Assembly (NCBI GenBank): GCA_964468005.1
Contig: CAYXUT010000011.1
Span: 1 to 31,266 of the forward strand
Origin: TMED8 sp964468005
GTDB lineage: Bacteria; Pseudomonadota; Alphaproteobacteria; Rhodospirillales; Casp-alpha2
Length of the DNA: 31,266 nucleotides
Direction of reading: 5' to 3'
Numbering within the stretch: the stretch's first letter is position 1; the number at the start of each line of letters is the position of its first letter. The notes beneath the pieces are model-generated. The model saw only the letters and a program-made list of their open reading frames with translations. It was not told where the DNA came from and searched no databases. A program made the position numbers and the translations under genes. Positions 16,810 through 24,363 of this stretch are shown one piece after another.

Positions 16810-17082
16810 GTGATCCGCTCGATAGGCAAAATGTTTATGAGTGTCGGCACCGTCGCGTTTCTGCTGGCCCTGATCTGGTGGCTGGGCTTCTTTCACCAGA
16901 TGCTGGGCGATGACATCAAACGCGCCAGCGAATGCTTCTACAGCACGACCATGGAATGCCAGATCGGCAATCTAATCGGCGGCTTCACGGATATCCCAGC
17001 CTATGACCCGATACTGTTGTGGTTCGCCGGCGCCATGATGGGCTTAGGGTTGCTATTCTATACTCTGGCACCTCACGGTTAG
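16810..17082 (+). CDS. Small membrane protein with two helices, function unknown
   Basis: A 90-residue protein starting at GTG. Two hydrophobic segments, about residues 10-28 (VGTVAFLLALIWWLGFF) and 66-86 (DPILLWFAGAMMGLGLLFYTL), flank a loop of about 38 residues. The loop contains Cys42 and Cys49 (ECFYSTTMEC). If the loop faces the periplasm, the two cysteines could form a disulfide. The excellent Shine-Dalgarno site and well-placed helices argue that the gene is real. Its TAG stop shares bases with the TAA stop of the convergent helicase gene (TTAG at 17079-17082). A candidate promoter (TTGCCC at 16724, TAAATA at 16747) lies upstream. I recognise no family. Confidence 0.72.
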   Translation: MIRSIGKMFMSVGTVAFLLALIWWLGFFHQMLGDDIKRASECFYSTTMECQIGNLIGGFTDIPAYDPILLWFAGAMMGLGLLFYTLAPHG

Positions 17083-19832
17083 GTCTCTTTTTGCAGGAAA
17101 CCGCGCACCTGGGAAACAGCATCGGCCAGACCAATTCGTTGCACTTCGACGCCATCAGGAAAGGCCGTTGCTAGGCGGCTCGGCATGGCGCGGTCTAACA
17201 TCACGAATACGCCCTTATCGGTGGCGCGGCGCAATAGCCGACCATAAGCCTGTTTCAGTTTGAGCCGCGCCAAGGTCTCGTCATAAGTACGCCCGCCGAA
17301 CGCACCCTTGCGTGCCTTGTGCAGCAATGATGGCCGCGGCCAAGGCACCCGGTCGAACACTATCAGCCTAAGTGAGCGGCCGGGCACGTCGACGCCATCA
17401 CGGACTGCGTCGGTCCCCAGCAAACAGGTATCTTCTTCGGCCCGGAAGATGTCGATGAGTGTTGCGGTGTCCATGGCGTCGACATGCTGCGCCAGCATAC
17501 CCAAACCCGCTTCGTCCAGCGGGCCTGCTATACGCTGGTGTGTCGCACGCAATCGATGGATCGCGGTGAACAGACCAAGCGCGCCACCACCTGCGGCTAG
17601 GAAAAGCTCGCGATAAGCGGCGGAGACCTGGTTGATACTGTTTCGGTTTACGTCACCAACCACCAAGATCCGCGTTTTAGCCGTATAGTCAAAAGGCGAA
17701 GGATGCTCTGCCTCGGTCAACGTCGCGACGAGATGGCGCGCTCCCGTGCGCGCCTCGGCACCGGACCAAGTGGCATTTATTTCTCCGTCAGTATGGTCGC
17801 GAAGCGTCGCCGATGTCACTAGAACCCCGTGCGCCGGTTGGAAGACGGCTTCTGCCAATGGCCGTGTTGGATCCAGCCAATGCCGGCGGAAGCCGACGTC
17901 GAAATCCCGCCCTGTGGTCCGTTCGACCCCGAACCAGTCGACGAAATCCGCCGGTGTCTCGGAACGCAGGCTCGCCAGCATTGATTTCCATGCCGCCAAC
18001 GGCTGCAGGCCGCGTCGCTGGATACTACGCGCCAATCCCTCGATGCGTGAGCGGGTGGCAGAATCCAAGACATCGGCTTCCGCATCAAGCATTACTGCCA
18101 AGCATTTGGCCAGACTGCCGAGTGGCCTTTCAAGGCGTGTCAGTGTGCTCTCTAGTTCCGCCGCCGCATCCAAAAGACCCGGAACCGTTGGCTGGGTTTC
18201 AGTTTCCAAATCATAGGGCTGATCGGCATTGGCGTCGCGGGCAAACACTTGCTGGCGCACCAGGGCCAGAAACGCTTCAGCCGGGCCGGTGGACTTGCCG
18301 CTGGCTAGTCGCGCCAGCCATCCACCACCAGGCAAGATATGCGCCACCTCGAGTGCCTCGTCCATCCATTGCTCAGCCTCCGCATCGCCAGCAATCAGGT
18401 CTGCCGTTCGCGCTCGCAAGCCCCGCGCCCGACGTTTTGAGCCCTTCTCCGCGCCGATCAACCAGCGCCTGAGCTCAGAGGTCTCGCGTCCTGACAAATG
18501 TGCTGCGAATGCGCTATCGGCGGCATCAAACAACTGGTGCCCCTCATCAAACACATACCGCACCGGCAACACGCCTTCGTCGCCGCCAAGGGCCGCCTGG
18601 ACCATTACCAAGGCGTGGTTGGCAATCACCAAATCGGCGCGGCGCGCACGACGCACCGTGTGTTCAATGAAGCAGCGCCGGTAGTGATCGCATGCCGAAT
18701 AAACGCATTCGCCCCGGGTGTCGGTCAAGCTCGTCGTCAGCCGCGTGCCGAACATGTCGATTAGCCAGGCCGGAAAATCACCACCAACCATGTCACCGTC
18801 ACGAGTCGCTTCGGCCCAACGCACCACCAGCCCCAGTGCTATGGCCTCGTCGCCACCAGCCTCCATGCGGGTAACGGCTTCAGCGAGATTGAGCAAACAG
18901 AGATAATTCTCGCGGCCCTTACGGATAACAACGCGGGCCTCCTTCTCCGACGGGGTCGGGCAGAGGCGGTCGAGTTCAGCGTCAAGCTGGTGTTGTAGGT
19001 TGCGGGTGTACGTACTGATCCAAACGGCGCCCTCATTGTGCTCCGCCCAGAGACTGGCCGGCGCGACATAGCCAAGTGTCTTTCCAATGCCGGTGCCGGC
19101 CTCAATAAGAACAAGGTTAGGCTCGTCTCGCTTATTGCGCGGCGCAAAAGCATTGACGCAAGAGCTGACGTAGTCTCGCTGGTCAGCGCGGTCTTCTGAC
19201 GTCGGCCCAAGAAGCTCATCGAGACGTTCGCGCGCCTCTTTGGCGCTAACCGGCTGGTGCGCCGGCGGTGGCTCGGGCGGTCCATCCTGCCATTCGGAGA
19301 GCCGGTTCCAGACCTTGAAGCTTTCCCTGGCCACGCCCGCGTCTGGCCCCTCCGGCATACCAAGCGCCGTCAGTACAAAAGGCCCCCAGGGCCAGCCAGC
19401 CAGCGCCATGGTATGAGCCTGTCCGGCGGCACCGCAGGCGCGTTCGGGGTCATTGGTGGCAAGATGAGCCAAATCGGCGAGTAGCGTGCGAGCCGACATG
19501 GGCAGGCTATTTGCCTCTTGCTCAATAGTAGTGGGCAATACCTGTCCGAAACTTTCCGCAATCCCTCTCGGCGTCGGCAGAACGAAACGCGCCGGGTGCA
19601 CAAAAGCGAATAATTCCAGCAAATCCAGTGCAGTGAACGGTGCGCAACCGAGCCGGCGGGCGATGGCACCGGCATGACATACGAAAGGACATGAGCCAGC
19701 CTGAAGACGTTCTACGGCGGCTAGGGGCTCCAAGCTTTCAATCTCGCCGCCAGTGCCCAGCCACGTTACACGGCGGACACCAGCGACAACCGCAGCGCGT
19801 CCGGACAGTTGAATTTTCGGGTTCAAAACCAT
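17079..19832 (-). CDS. XPD/DinG-like ATP-dependent DNA helicase
   Basis: A 917-residue superfamily 2 helicase from the chosen start. The Walker A is EAGTGIGKT (about 244-252). Four cysteines at about 312, 376, 381 and 387 (NYLC, GEC, SAC, RRC) match the iron-sulfur cluster insertion of XPD/DinG. The Walker B is FDEGH (about 428-432), and the last motif is QAYGRLLRRATDKG. Members unwind DNA 5' to 3' and act in repair or at R-loops. An extra N-terminal domain of about 180 residues contains FVCHAGAIARRLG and LDLLELFAFVHPARF; it may be a worn exonuclease-like fold. The frame stays open to an ATG at 20024, but 19833-20024 has no good ribosome-binding site and looks intergenic; ATG 19874 is an alternative. 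The 3' end overlaps the convergent small gene by four bases. Confidence 0.87.
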   Translation of the reverse strand: MVLNPKIQLSGRAAVVAGVRRVTWLGTGGEIESLEPLAAVERLQAGSCPFVCHAGAIARRLGCAPFTALDLLELFAFVHPARFVLPTPRGIAESFGQVLPTTIEQEANSLPMSARTLLADLAHLATNDPERACGAAGQAHTMALAGWPWGPFVLTALGMPEGPDAGVARESFKVWNRLSEWQDGPPEPPPAHQPVSAKEARERLDELLGPTSEDRADQRDYVSSCVNAFAPRNKRDEPNLVLIEAGTGIGKTLGYVAPASLWAEHNEGAVWISTYTRNLQHQLDAELDRLCPTPSEKEARVVIRKGRENYLCLLNLAEAVTRMEAGGDEAIALGLVVRWAEATRDGDMVGGDFPAWLIDMFGTRLTTSLTDTRGECVYSACDHYRRCFIEHTVRRARRADLVIANHALVMVQAALGGDEGVLPVRYVFDEGHQLFDAADSAFAAHLSGRETSELRRWLIGAEKGSKRRARGLRARTADLIAGDAEAEQWMDEALEVAHILPGGGWLARLASGKSTGPAEAFLALVRQQVFARDANADQPYDLETETQPTVPGLLDAAAELESTLTRLERPLGSLAKCLAVMLDAEADVLDSATRSRIEGLARSIQRRGLQPLAAWKSMLASLRSETPADFVDWFGVERTTGRDFDVGFRRHWLDPTRPLAEAVFQPAHGVLVTSATLRDHTDGEINATWSGAEARTGARHLVATLTEAEHPSPFDYTAKTRILVVGDVNRNSINQVSAAYRELFLAAGGGALGLFTAIHRLRATHQRIAGPLDEAGLGMLAQHVDAMDTATLIDIFRAEEDTCLLGTDAVRDGVDVPGRSLRLIVFDRVPWPRPSLLHKARKGAFGGRTYDETLARLKLKQAYGRLLRRATDKGVFVMLDRAMPSRLATAFPDGVEVQRIGLADAVSQVRGFLQKET

Positions 19833-20131
19833 GCGTTTGAGTATTGCCGCTCCAGGCGGTTGGTCAAGGCGCATCGAAATCACGCAAAGACGTTCCAAGA
19901 CTTGGCCCTCAAGCCTAGAACTTCCGGAGCAGCATCTGCTTTTTGTACTTAATGGTTGGAGGGCAACAATTTGGTAAAATTCCTCCACACTCAAATGTAA
20001 CAGCGGACGAGAGAAAGGGTTCATTCCGGATTACCGGATGCGGGTAACTGCGTTCGGAATGATGCTAGAAAAACAAAATGCGGAGAAAGTATAAAAATGT
20101 CCCGGCCGAACCAAACCAGCGACATATTGAC

Positions 20132-20146
20132 CCTTAAATATTAAGG
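20132..20146. repeat. Palindrome CCTTAA-ATA-TTAAGG
   Basis: A perfect 15-bp palindrome (6-bp arms, 3-base centre) at the downstream edge of the gloB remnant and upstream of the helicase gene. It could be an operator for the helicase or the scar of the deletion that shortened gloB. It has no T-run, so it is not a terminator. The rest of the spacer from 19833 to 20131 shows nothing I can name. Confidence 0.4.
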
Positions 20147-20483
20147 CCCGGTTCTATGTGATCGGACGGCCCCTTGAGCAGCGCGGCAAACTCCGCTGTC
20201 CCAACCAACAGGATCTTGATCCGTCGTTGCTACCTCGGCTTGCGGTCCGACGATGGTGCAGCCGCTCTTTATATTTGATCTCAAGATTGCCACCGGTGTG
20301 ATCACCATGGTGATGGGTGTTAAGGATATGGGTAATCTCCCAGCCCTTGCGGCAGTAGTGGCCAACAGCGGGTCGACCACGGCCGGGCGACGGCGCCGGT
20401 AACGCCCGTTGCCGCGTCATGCACTAGATAGACGTAGTTTTGTCTCTGAGAACCGGCAACTGATGGATTTCCAGCGCGCTCAT
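20134..20483 (-). pseudogene. gloB: Hydroxyacylglutathione hydrolase remnant (glyoxalase II)
   Basis: A broken copy of gloB, whose intact product hydrolyses S-lactoylglutathione to lactate and glutathione. The start is intact: SD GGGAGG, then ATG at 20483 and MSALEIHQLPVLRD. The match then jumps frame several times: NYVYLVHDAATG, then AVVDP, then THILNTHHHGDHTGGN (the metal-binding HxHxDH motif), then SGCTIVGPQAEVA. At least three small insertions or deletions are needed to connect these pieces. Only about the first 90 of roughly 255 residues are recognisable; the rest is deleted, and the last open frame ends at TAA 20136-20134. It starts 34 bases after the trxA stop, so gloB was once next in that operon. 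A run of sequencing errors is a less likely explanation because most of the gene is also absent. Confidence 0.85.
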
Positions 20484-20517
20484 GGCCGCCTCCCTTAAAT
20501 CGTTGCCAAAATTAGAT

Positions 20518-20835
20518 TTAAATGTTTTCTTCGACCCAGCTCTTCAGTGTGCTAGCCGGAATGGCGCCGACCTTCGTTGCCGCGACTTCGCCACCTTTGA
20601 ACAAGATCAGCGTCGGAATGCCGCGCACGCCGTATTTCGATGGGGTCATCGGATTGTCGTCAATGTTGACCTTGGCCACCGTGACCTGATCACCCATGGT
20701 TTGGTCGAGCTCTTCTAGCGCCGGCGCGATCTGCTTGCAGGGCCCGCACCATTCGGCCCAAAAATCAACCAAAACTGGGCCGTCGGCGTTGAGAACGTCA
20801 CTATCGAAAGTGTCGTCGGAAACGTTTTTGGGCAT
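20518..20835 (-). CDS. trxA: Thioredoxin
   Basis: A 105-residue thioredoxin of normal length, a cytoplasmic thiol-disulfide reductant for ribonucleotide reductase and other targets. The active site WCGPC occupies residues 29-33 after VLVDFWAE, and the conserved cis-Pro follows in GVRGIPTLILFKGGE. There is no signal peptide. It lies 75 bases after addA on the same strand, an arrangement common in alphaproteobacteria, and may be read from the addBA transcript or its own promoter in that spacer. The gloB remnant follows. Confidence 0.96.
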   Translation of the reverse strand: MPKNVSDDTFDSDVLNADGPVLVDFWAEWCGPCKQIAPALEELDQTMGDQVTVAKVNIDDNPMTPSKYGVRGIPTLILFKGGEVAATKVGAIPASTLKSWVEENI

Positions 20836-20910
20836 AAGAGAAATTCCTGTATCGCGGGTTGTGGTGATGAAAAACCAATGCAGGAAATCTAGGCACGCTG
20901 CGGCCCATCG

Positions 20911-23900
20911 TCAAGGTGCGTGGGCATCGAGCAACGCCTCGGGAAGCGCCATCAGGCGCGCTGCGTCGGTCCATAGGAGTGCCGCGCGCACATTGCGCCC
21001 GGGATAAATGGCCTGCAACAGAGCGCGGTAGGTGGCCATCTGGCGGAGATACACCGTCGGAACTTCGTCTGGGCTGTTTGGCGACGGGCGGTTGGTCTTA
21101 TAGTCGATGACCGCGATCTCAGCGTCAGAGACCAATAAACGGTCGACCTGGCCCGACACCACCACCGGCTTGCCGTCGTCCGATGGGTCCAACAAACCAA
21201 CCATCGGCACCTCGGCGCGACTGCCGGGGCCGAAAAGCTCGGCAAAGTTGGGGTCGTTGAGCACCGAAAGCGTCTCGGTCAGGATGGCGGCTTGCTGATC
21301 GTGATCGAGCTCATGGCCGGGCAACGCCAAGTAGGCCTCGGCGGCAGCGGTACGCCTGTCCAAAGCGAGGTCAGGCAGCGTCTGCAAAAGCGCGTGGATT
21401 AGGCGGCCGCGCTTGAAACGCTCGGTGCCGTCGTCGCCCAGCGGCGATCGTACGGCGGGCCTTCCTTCCTGGCGGGATGGGCTGAGCGGATGCGCCAGGG
21501 CCGGCTCGGCTGGCGCCAACTCACGCGCCCACTCGGGCGGGGTCACGTCGCCAGGCCCAAGCGCCAATACCGGCTCCGCTTCTTTCTGTGCCACGGTTTG
21601 CAGCGACGTCACGCGCAGAATAGTTTTGCCATCCGCAGTTTCGATGGTTTCAGTGCCGGAGAACGCTTTCAGGCCTTCCTCGACAAGTCGGTGCCAGCAA
21701 CCGTCATCAAGGTCGCGTTCACCCTTCCAACCGCAGACGTAGAGGCGGTCCTCGGCGCGGGTCATGGCAACATAAAGAAGGCGCCGGTACTCGCGCTCGG
21801 TAGCAGCACGCGCCAGATCGGCGATTTCGTTGGTGACGGCTTCCTCATTGTCCTTGAAAGCCGGCCAAAGCACGAAGCCGTTGCCCCATAGGACGCGATC
21901 GGCGAGCTGACGAGCCGGTAACGTACAGGTGTCAGCAAGGAAGACGATCCGGCCCTGCAAACCTTTGGCACCATGCGTAGTCATTACCCGTACCTTGCCG
22001 CCGGACTGCTCTAGATCGCGCTTCACTTCCGTCTTGCCACGGTCGACCCAATGCAGAAAAGTTTCCAGCGACGGTACATGGTCGCGTTCAAAATCGAGGG
22101 TCAGGGCCATGAACTCATCGATCGGATCGGCCGCCTCGGAACCCAGATGAGCGAGCAACGACTCGCGCCCTCCTTCGGTGAGAATGGCGCTGAAGAACTC
22201 GTAGGGCGGCATCTGATCAGCGCGCTCGCGCAGCTTAGCGAGGCGCGCGTGGGCTGCCTGAAAGGCCGGGCTATCGCCGCGCCTTCTCACCAGTTCGGTC
22301 CAAAGATCACCTTGACGGCCGTGTGCTAGACTGAACAGGGTCTCCTCGTCCATCTCGGCAAAAGGCCCCTTGAGAACAGCGGCGGTATTGAGATCGTCCT
22401 CGGCCAAGAGCGCGAACCGCCCGGCCGCGACTAGATCCATGACCGCCAGGTGCTCGGTCAGGATCATGCGGTCACGGCCGGCGACAGGAATGTCGCGGTC
22501 CTTCAAGGCGCGTACCATCTCTTCTGCGAACACGCCACGGCTCCGGACCAAGATCATGATGTCCCCGGGCCGGATAGCGCGGCCCTGAGAGGTTAGTTCC
22601 TCGCCGTCCACCAGCCATCGGTCGATGGTATCGGCGATTTGGACCGCCAGGCGGACGTCGGGGCTTTCGATAGTCACTTGGTCCAAGGGCGCGTCCCAGG
22701 GGCTTTCGTCGCGAATCTCAAGCGGTTCTATTACCGGCCAAAGGTCCACTAGGCCAGCCTCGCCGTCGCGCGAGCATTGATGGCGCACCGGACGTCCGTC
22801 CCAGCTAAGCCCGTCCGCCGCATCTTCACGGGCGAAAACAGCATCGACGGCCGCAAGGATGGCCGGGGCCGAGCGCCAAGAAAGCGCCATATTAATCGGG
22901 TTCCAGGATTCCCCGGCCGCGCGGGCTTGCTCACCGACACGCTCGCCCGTGGTGCCAAACTCGGCTGGATCAGCGCCCTGGAAGGAATAGATCGATTGTT
23001 TTTCATCGCCGACGGCAAATATGGTGCGTGGTGCTTCAATGGGCCGGCCTTGGCCCGAAAAGAAGCCGCCGGCCAAGCCTTTGATGACGGCCCATTGCAC
23101 GGAGCTGGTATCCTGCGCCTCGTCGACCAGGATGTGATCGATGCCGCCGTCTAGCTTGTAATGAACCCAGGAGACACCTCCCGGTTTGCCGAGAAGTTGT
23201 TGAGCCTTCTCGATTAGGTCGTCGTAATCGACTAACGCACGGGAGATCTTTAGAGATTCGTAAGTATCGAGGAGTGCGACGCCGATGGTGAGGAGTGCGT
23301 GTGTGTTGTCGGCAATGGACGCAGCCTTAAGTTTTTCGGAGATCGCGAATACGCGCTTTTGCTCAGTAATCAAGGCTTCAAGTGTTTCGGGATAAGCATC
23401 AGCCAGCTTCTTTGTCATCAGGCCGCTGTTAGCGCGCGGCTGCTTTTTCTGGGTGAGGAAGATCGGCATGCAGTCGGCAACGAAGCAAGTAACCCGTTGC
23501 TTGGCTGGCAGTTCCAGCCAACGCTTTAACTTTCCGCTGCAATTAATGTCGGCCTTACTGCCACCGCCAAGTACCGCTACGGCGTCCGTGAGTGCCACTT
23601 TATCAAAGGCATCGTCGATGGTTGCGGCGGCGATAATAGTGTCATGTGTTTCATCCGAACCAAGACCCAGCCGCTCGCGGCCGGCCGTAATTACCCCTTC
23701 GAGCCCGCCCTGCGATTGAACCATCGCATGCAGCCTGTGCCGCCCGATGTCCAACTCGGTCATAACGTCAGCGAAACCCTCTTCATTGAGTAGGCCCGCA
23801 ATGTGTGAAAGCGCCTTGTTGATTGCCGCGTCTTCCGAATTCGCGGCAATGCCGAGAACCCGGTCGCGGGCCTCTTCGCGCAATTCGACGGCGCGGCGCT

Positions 23901-24363
23901 CATCAATCACGGTGAAGTGCGGGGCCAAACCCGATTCCAGTGGGAAGCGACCGAGCAGTGATTCGCAGAACGAGTGGATGGTGCGGATTCTCAAGCCTTC
24001 TGGTGACTCGATGGTCTCGGCAAATAGCATCGGCGCGCGCGCTATCTCTTCAGATGTAGCGAAGCGGCCAAAGAGATCAAGTAGGGCTTTCTCCAGTTCT
24101 GCTTCACCAAACGCAGCCCAGTGACCGAGCCGGACGTTCAGGCGGTTGGCCATTTCCGCCGCTGCTGCCTTGGTAAAAGTCAGGCAAAGGATCTTGTGCG
24201 CCGGTATGCCGGCCAGCAACAACCGTGAGATGCGGTCAACCAAGACACGTGTCTTGCCAGTGCCTGCGTTGGCCGAAACCCAGACCGATCCTGCTGGGTC
24301 GGCGGCGGTGACCTGCGCTCCGATGCCTTGCATCAAATTAGGGTTCGTTGCCCCTCGGTTCAT
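20911..24363 (-). CDS. addA: Double-strand break repair helicase-nuclease AddA
   Basis: A 1150-residue AddA. With AddB it processes double-strand DNA ends for RecA loading and recombination. Helicase motifs of the UvrD kind are clear: Walker A ANAGTGKTRVLV (about 31-42), LTFTKAAAAEM, VDEAQDTSSVQW, YSFQGADPAEF, MTTHGAKGLQGRIVFL and LLYVAMTRAEDRLYVCG. The C-terminal RecB-type nuclease has GQVDRLLV and IDYKTN (about 1086-1091) followed by LRQMATYRALL, so the catalytic Asp and Lys are present. The frame could begin at 24384, but the ATG at 24363 overlaps the addB stop as ATGA and follows GGAAGG, so I chose it. Both helicase and nuclease look intact. Confidence 0.96.
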   Translation of the reverse strand: MNRGATNPNLMQGIGAQVTAADPAGSVWVSANAGTGKTRVLVDRISRLLLAGIPAHKILCLTFTKAAAAEMANRLNVRLGHWAAFGEAELEKALLDLFGRFATSEEIARAPMLFAETIESPEGLRIRTIHSFCESLLGRFPLESGLAPHFTVIDERRAVELREEARDRVLGIAANSEDAAINKALSHIAGLLNEEGFADVMTELDIGRHRLHAMVQSQGGLEGVITAGRERLGLGSDETHDTIIAAATIDDAFDKVALTDAVAVLGGGSKADINCSGKLKRWLELPAKQRVTCFVADCMPIFLTQKKQPRANSGLMTKKLADAYPETLEALITEQKRVFAISEKLKAASIADNTHALLTIGVALLDTYESLKISRALVDYDDLIEKAQQLLGKPGGVSWVHYKLDGGIDHILVDEAQDTSSVQWAVIKGLAGGFFSGQGRPIEAPRTIFAVGDEKQSIYSFQGADPAEFGTTGERVGEQARAAGESWNPINMALSWRSAPAILAAVDAVFAREDAADGLSWDGRPVRHQCSRDGEAGLVDLWPVIEPLEIRDESPWDAPLDQVTIESPDVRLAVQIADTIDRWLVDGEELTSQGRAIRPGDIMILVRSRGVFAEEMVRALKDRDIPVAGRDRMILTEHLAVMDLVAAGRFALLAEDDLNTAAVLKGPFAEMDEETLFSLAHGRQGDLWTELVRRRGDSPAFQAAHARLAKLRERADQMPPYEFFSAILTEGGRESLLAHLGSEAADPIDEFMALTLDFERDHVPSLETFLHWVDRGKTEVKRDLEQSGGKVRVMTTHGAKGLQGRIVFLADTCTLPARQLADRVLWGNGFVLWPAFKDNEEAVTNEIADLARAATEREYRRLLYVAMTRAEDRLYVCGWKGERDLDDGCWHRLVEEGLKAFSGTETIETADGKTILRVTSLQTVAQKEAEPVLALGPGDVTPPEWARELAPAEPALAHPLSPSRQEGRPAVRSPLGDDGTERFKRGRLIHALLQTLPDLALDRRTAAAEAYLALPGHELDHDQQAAILTETLSVLNDPNFAELFGPGSRAEVPMVGLLDPSDDGKPVVVSGQVDRLLVSDAEIAVIDYKTNRPSPNSPDEVPTVYLRQMATYRALLQAIYPGRNVRAALLWTDAARLMALPEALLDAHAP

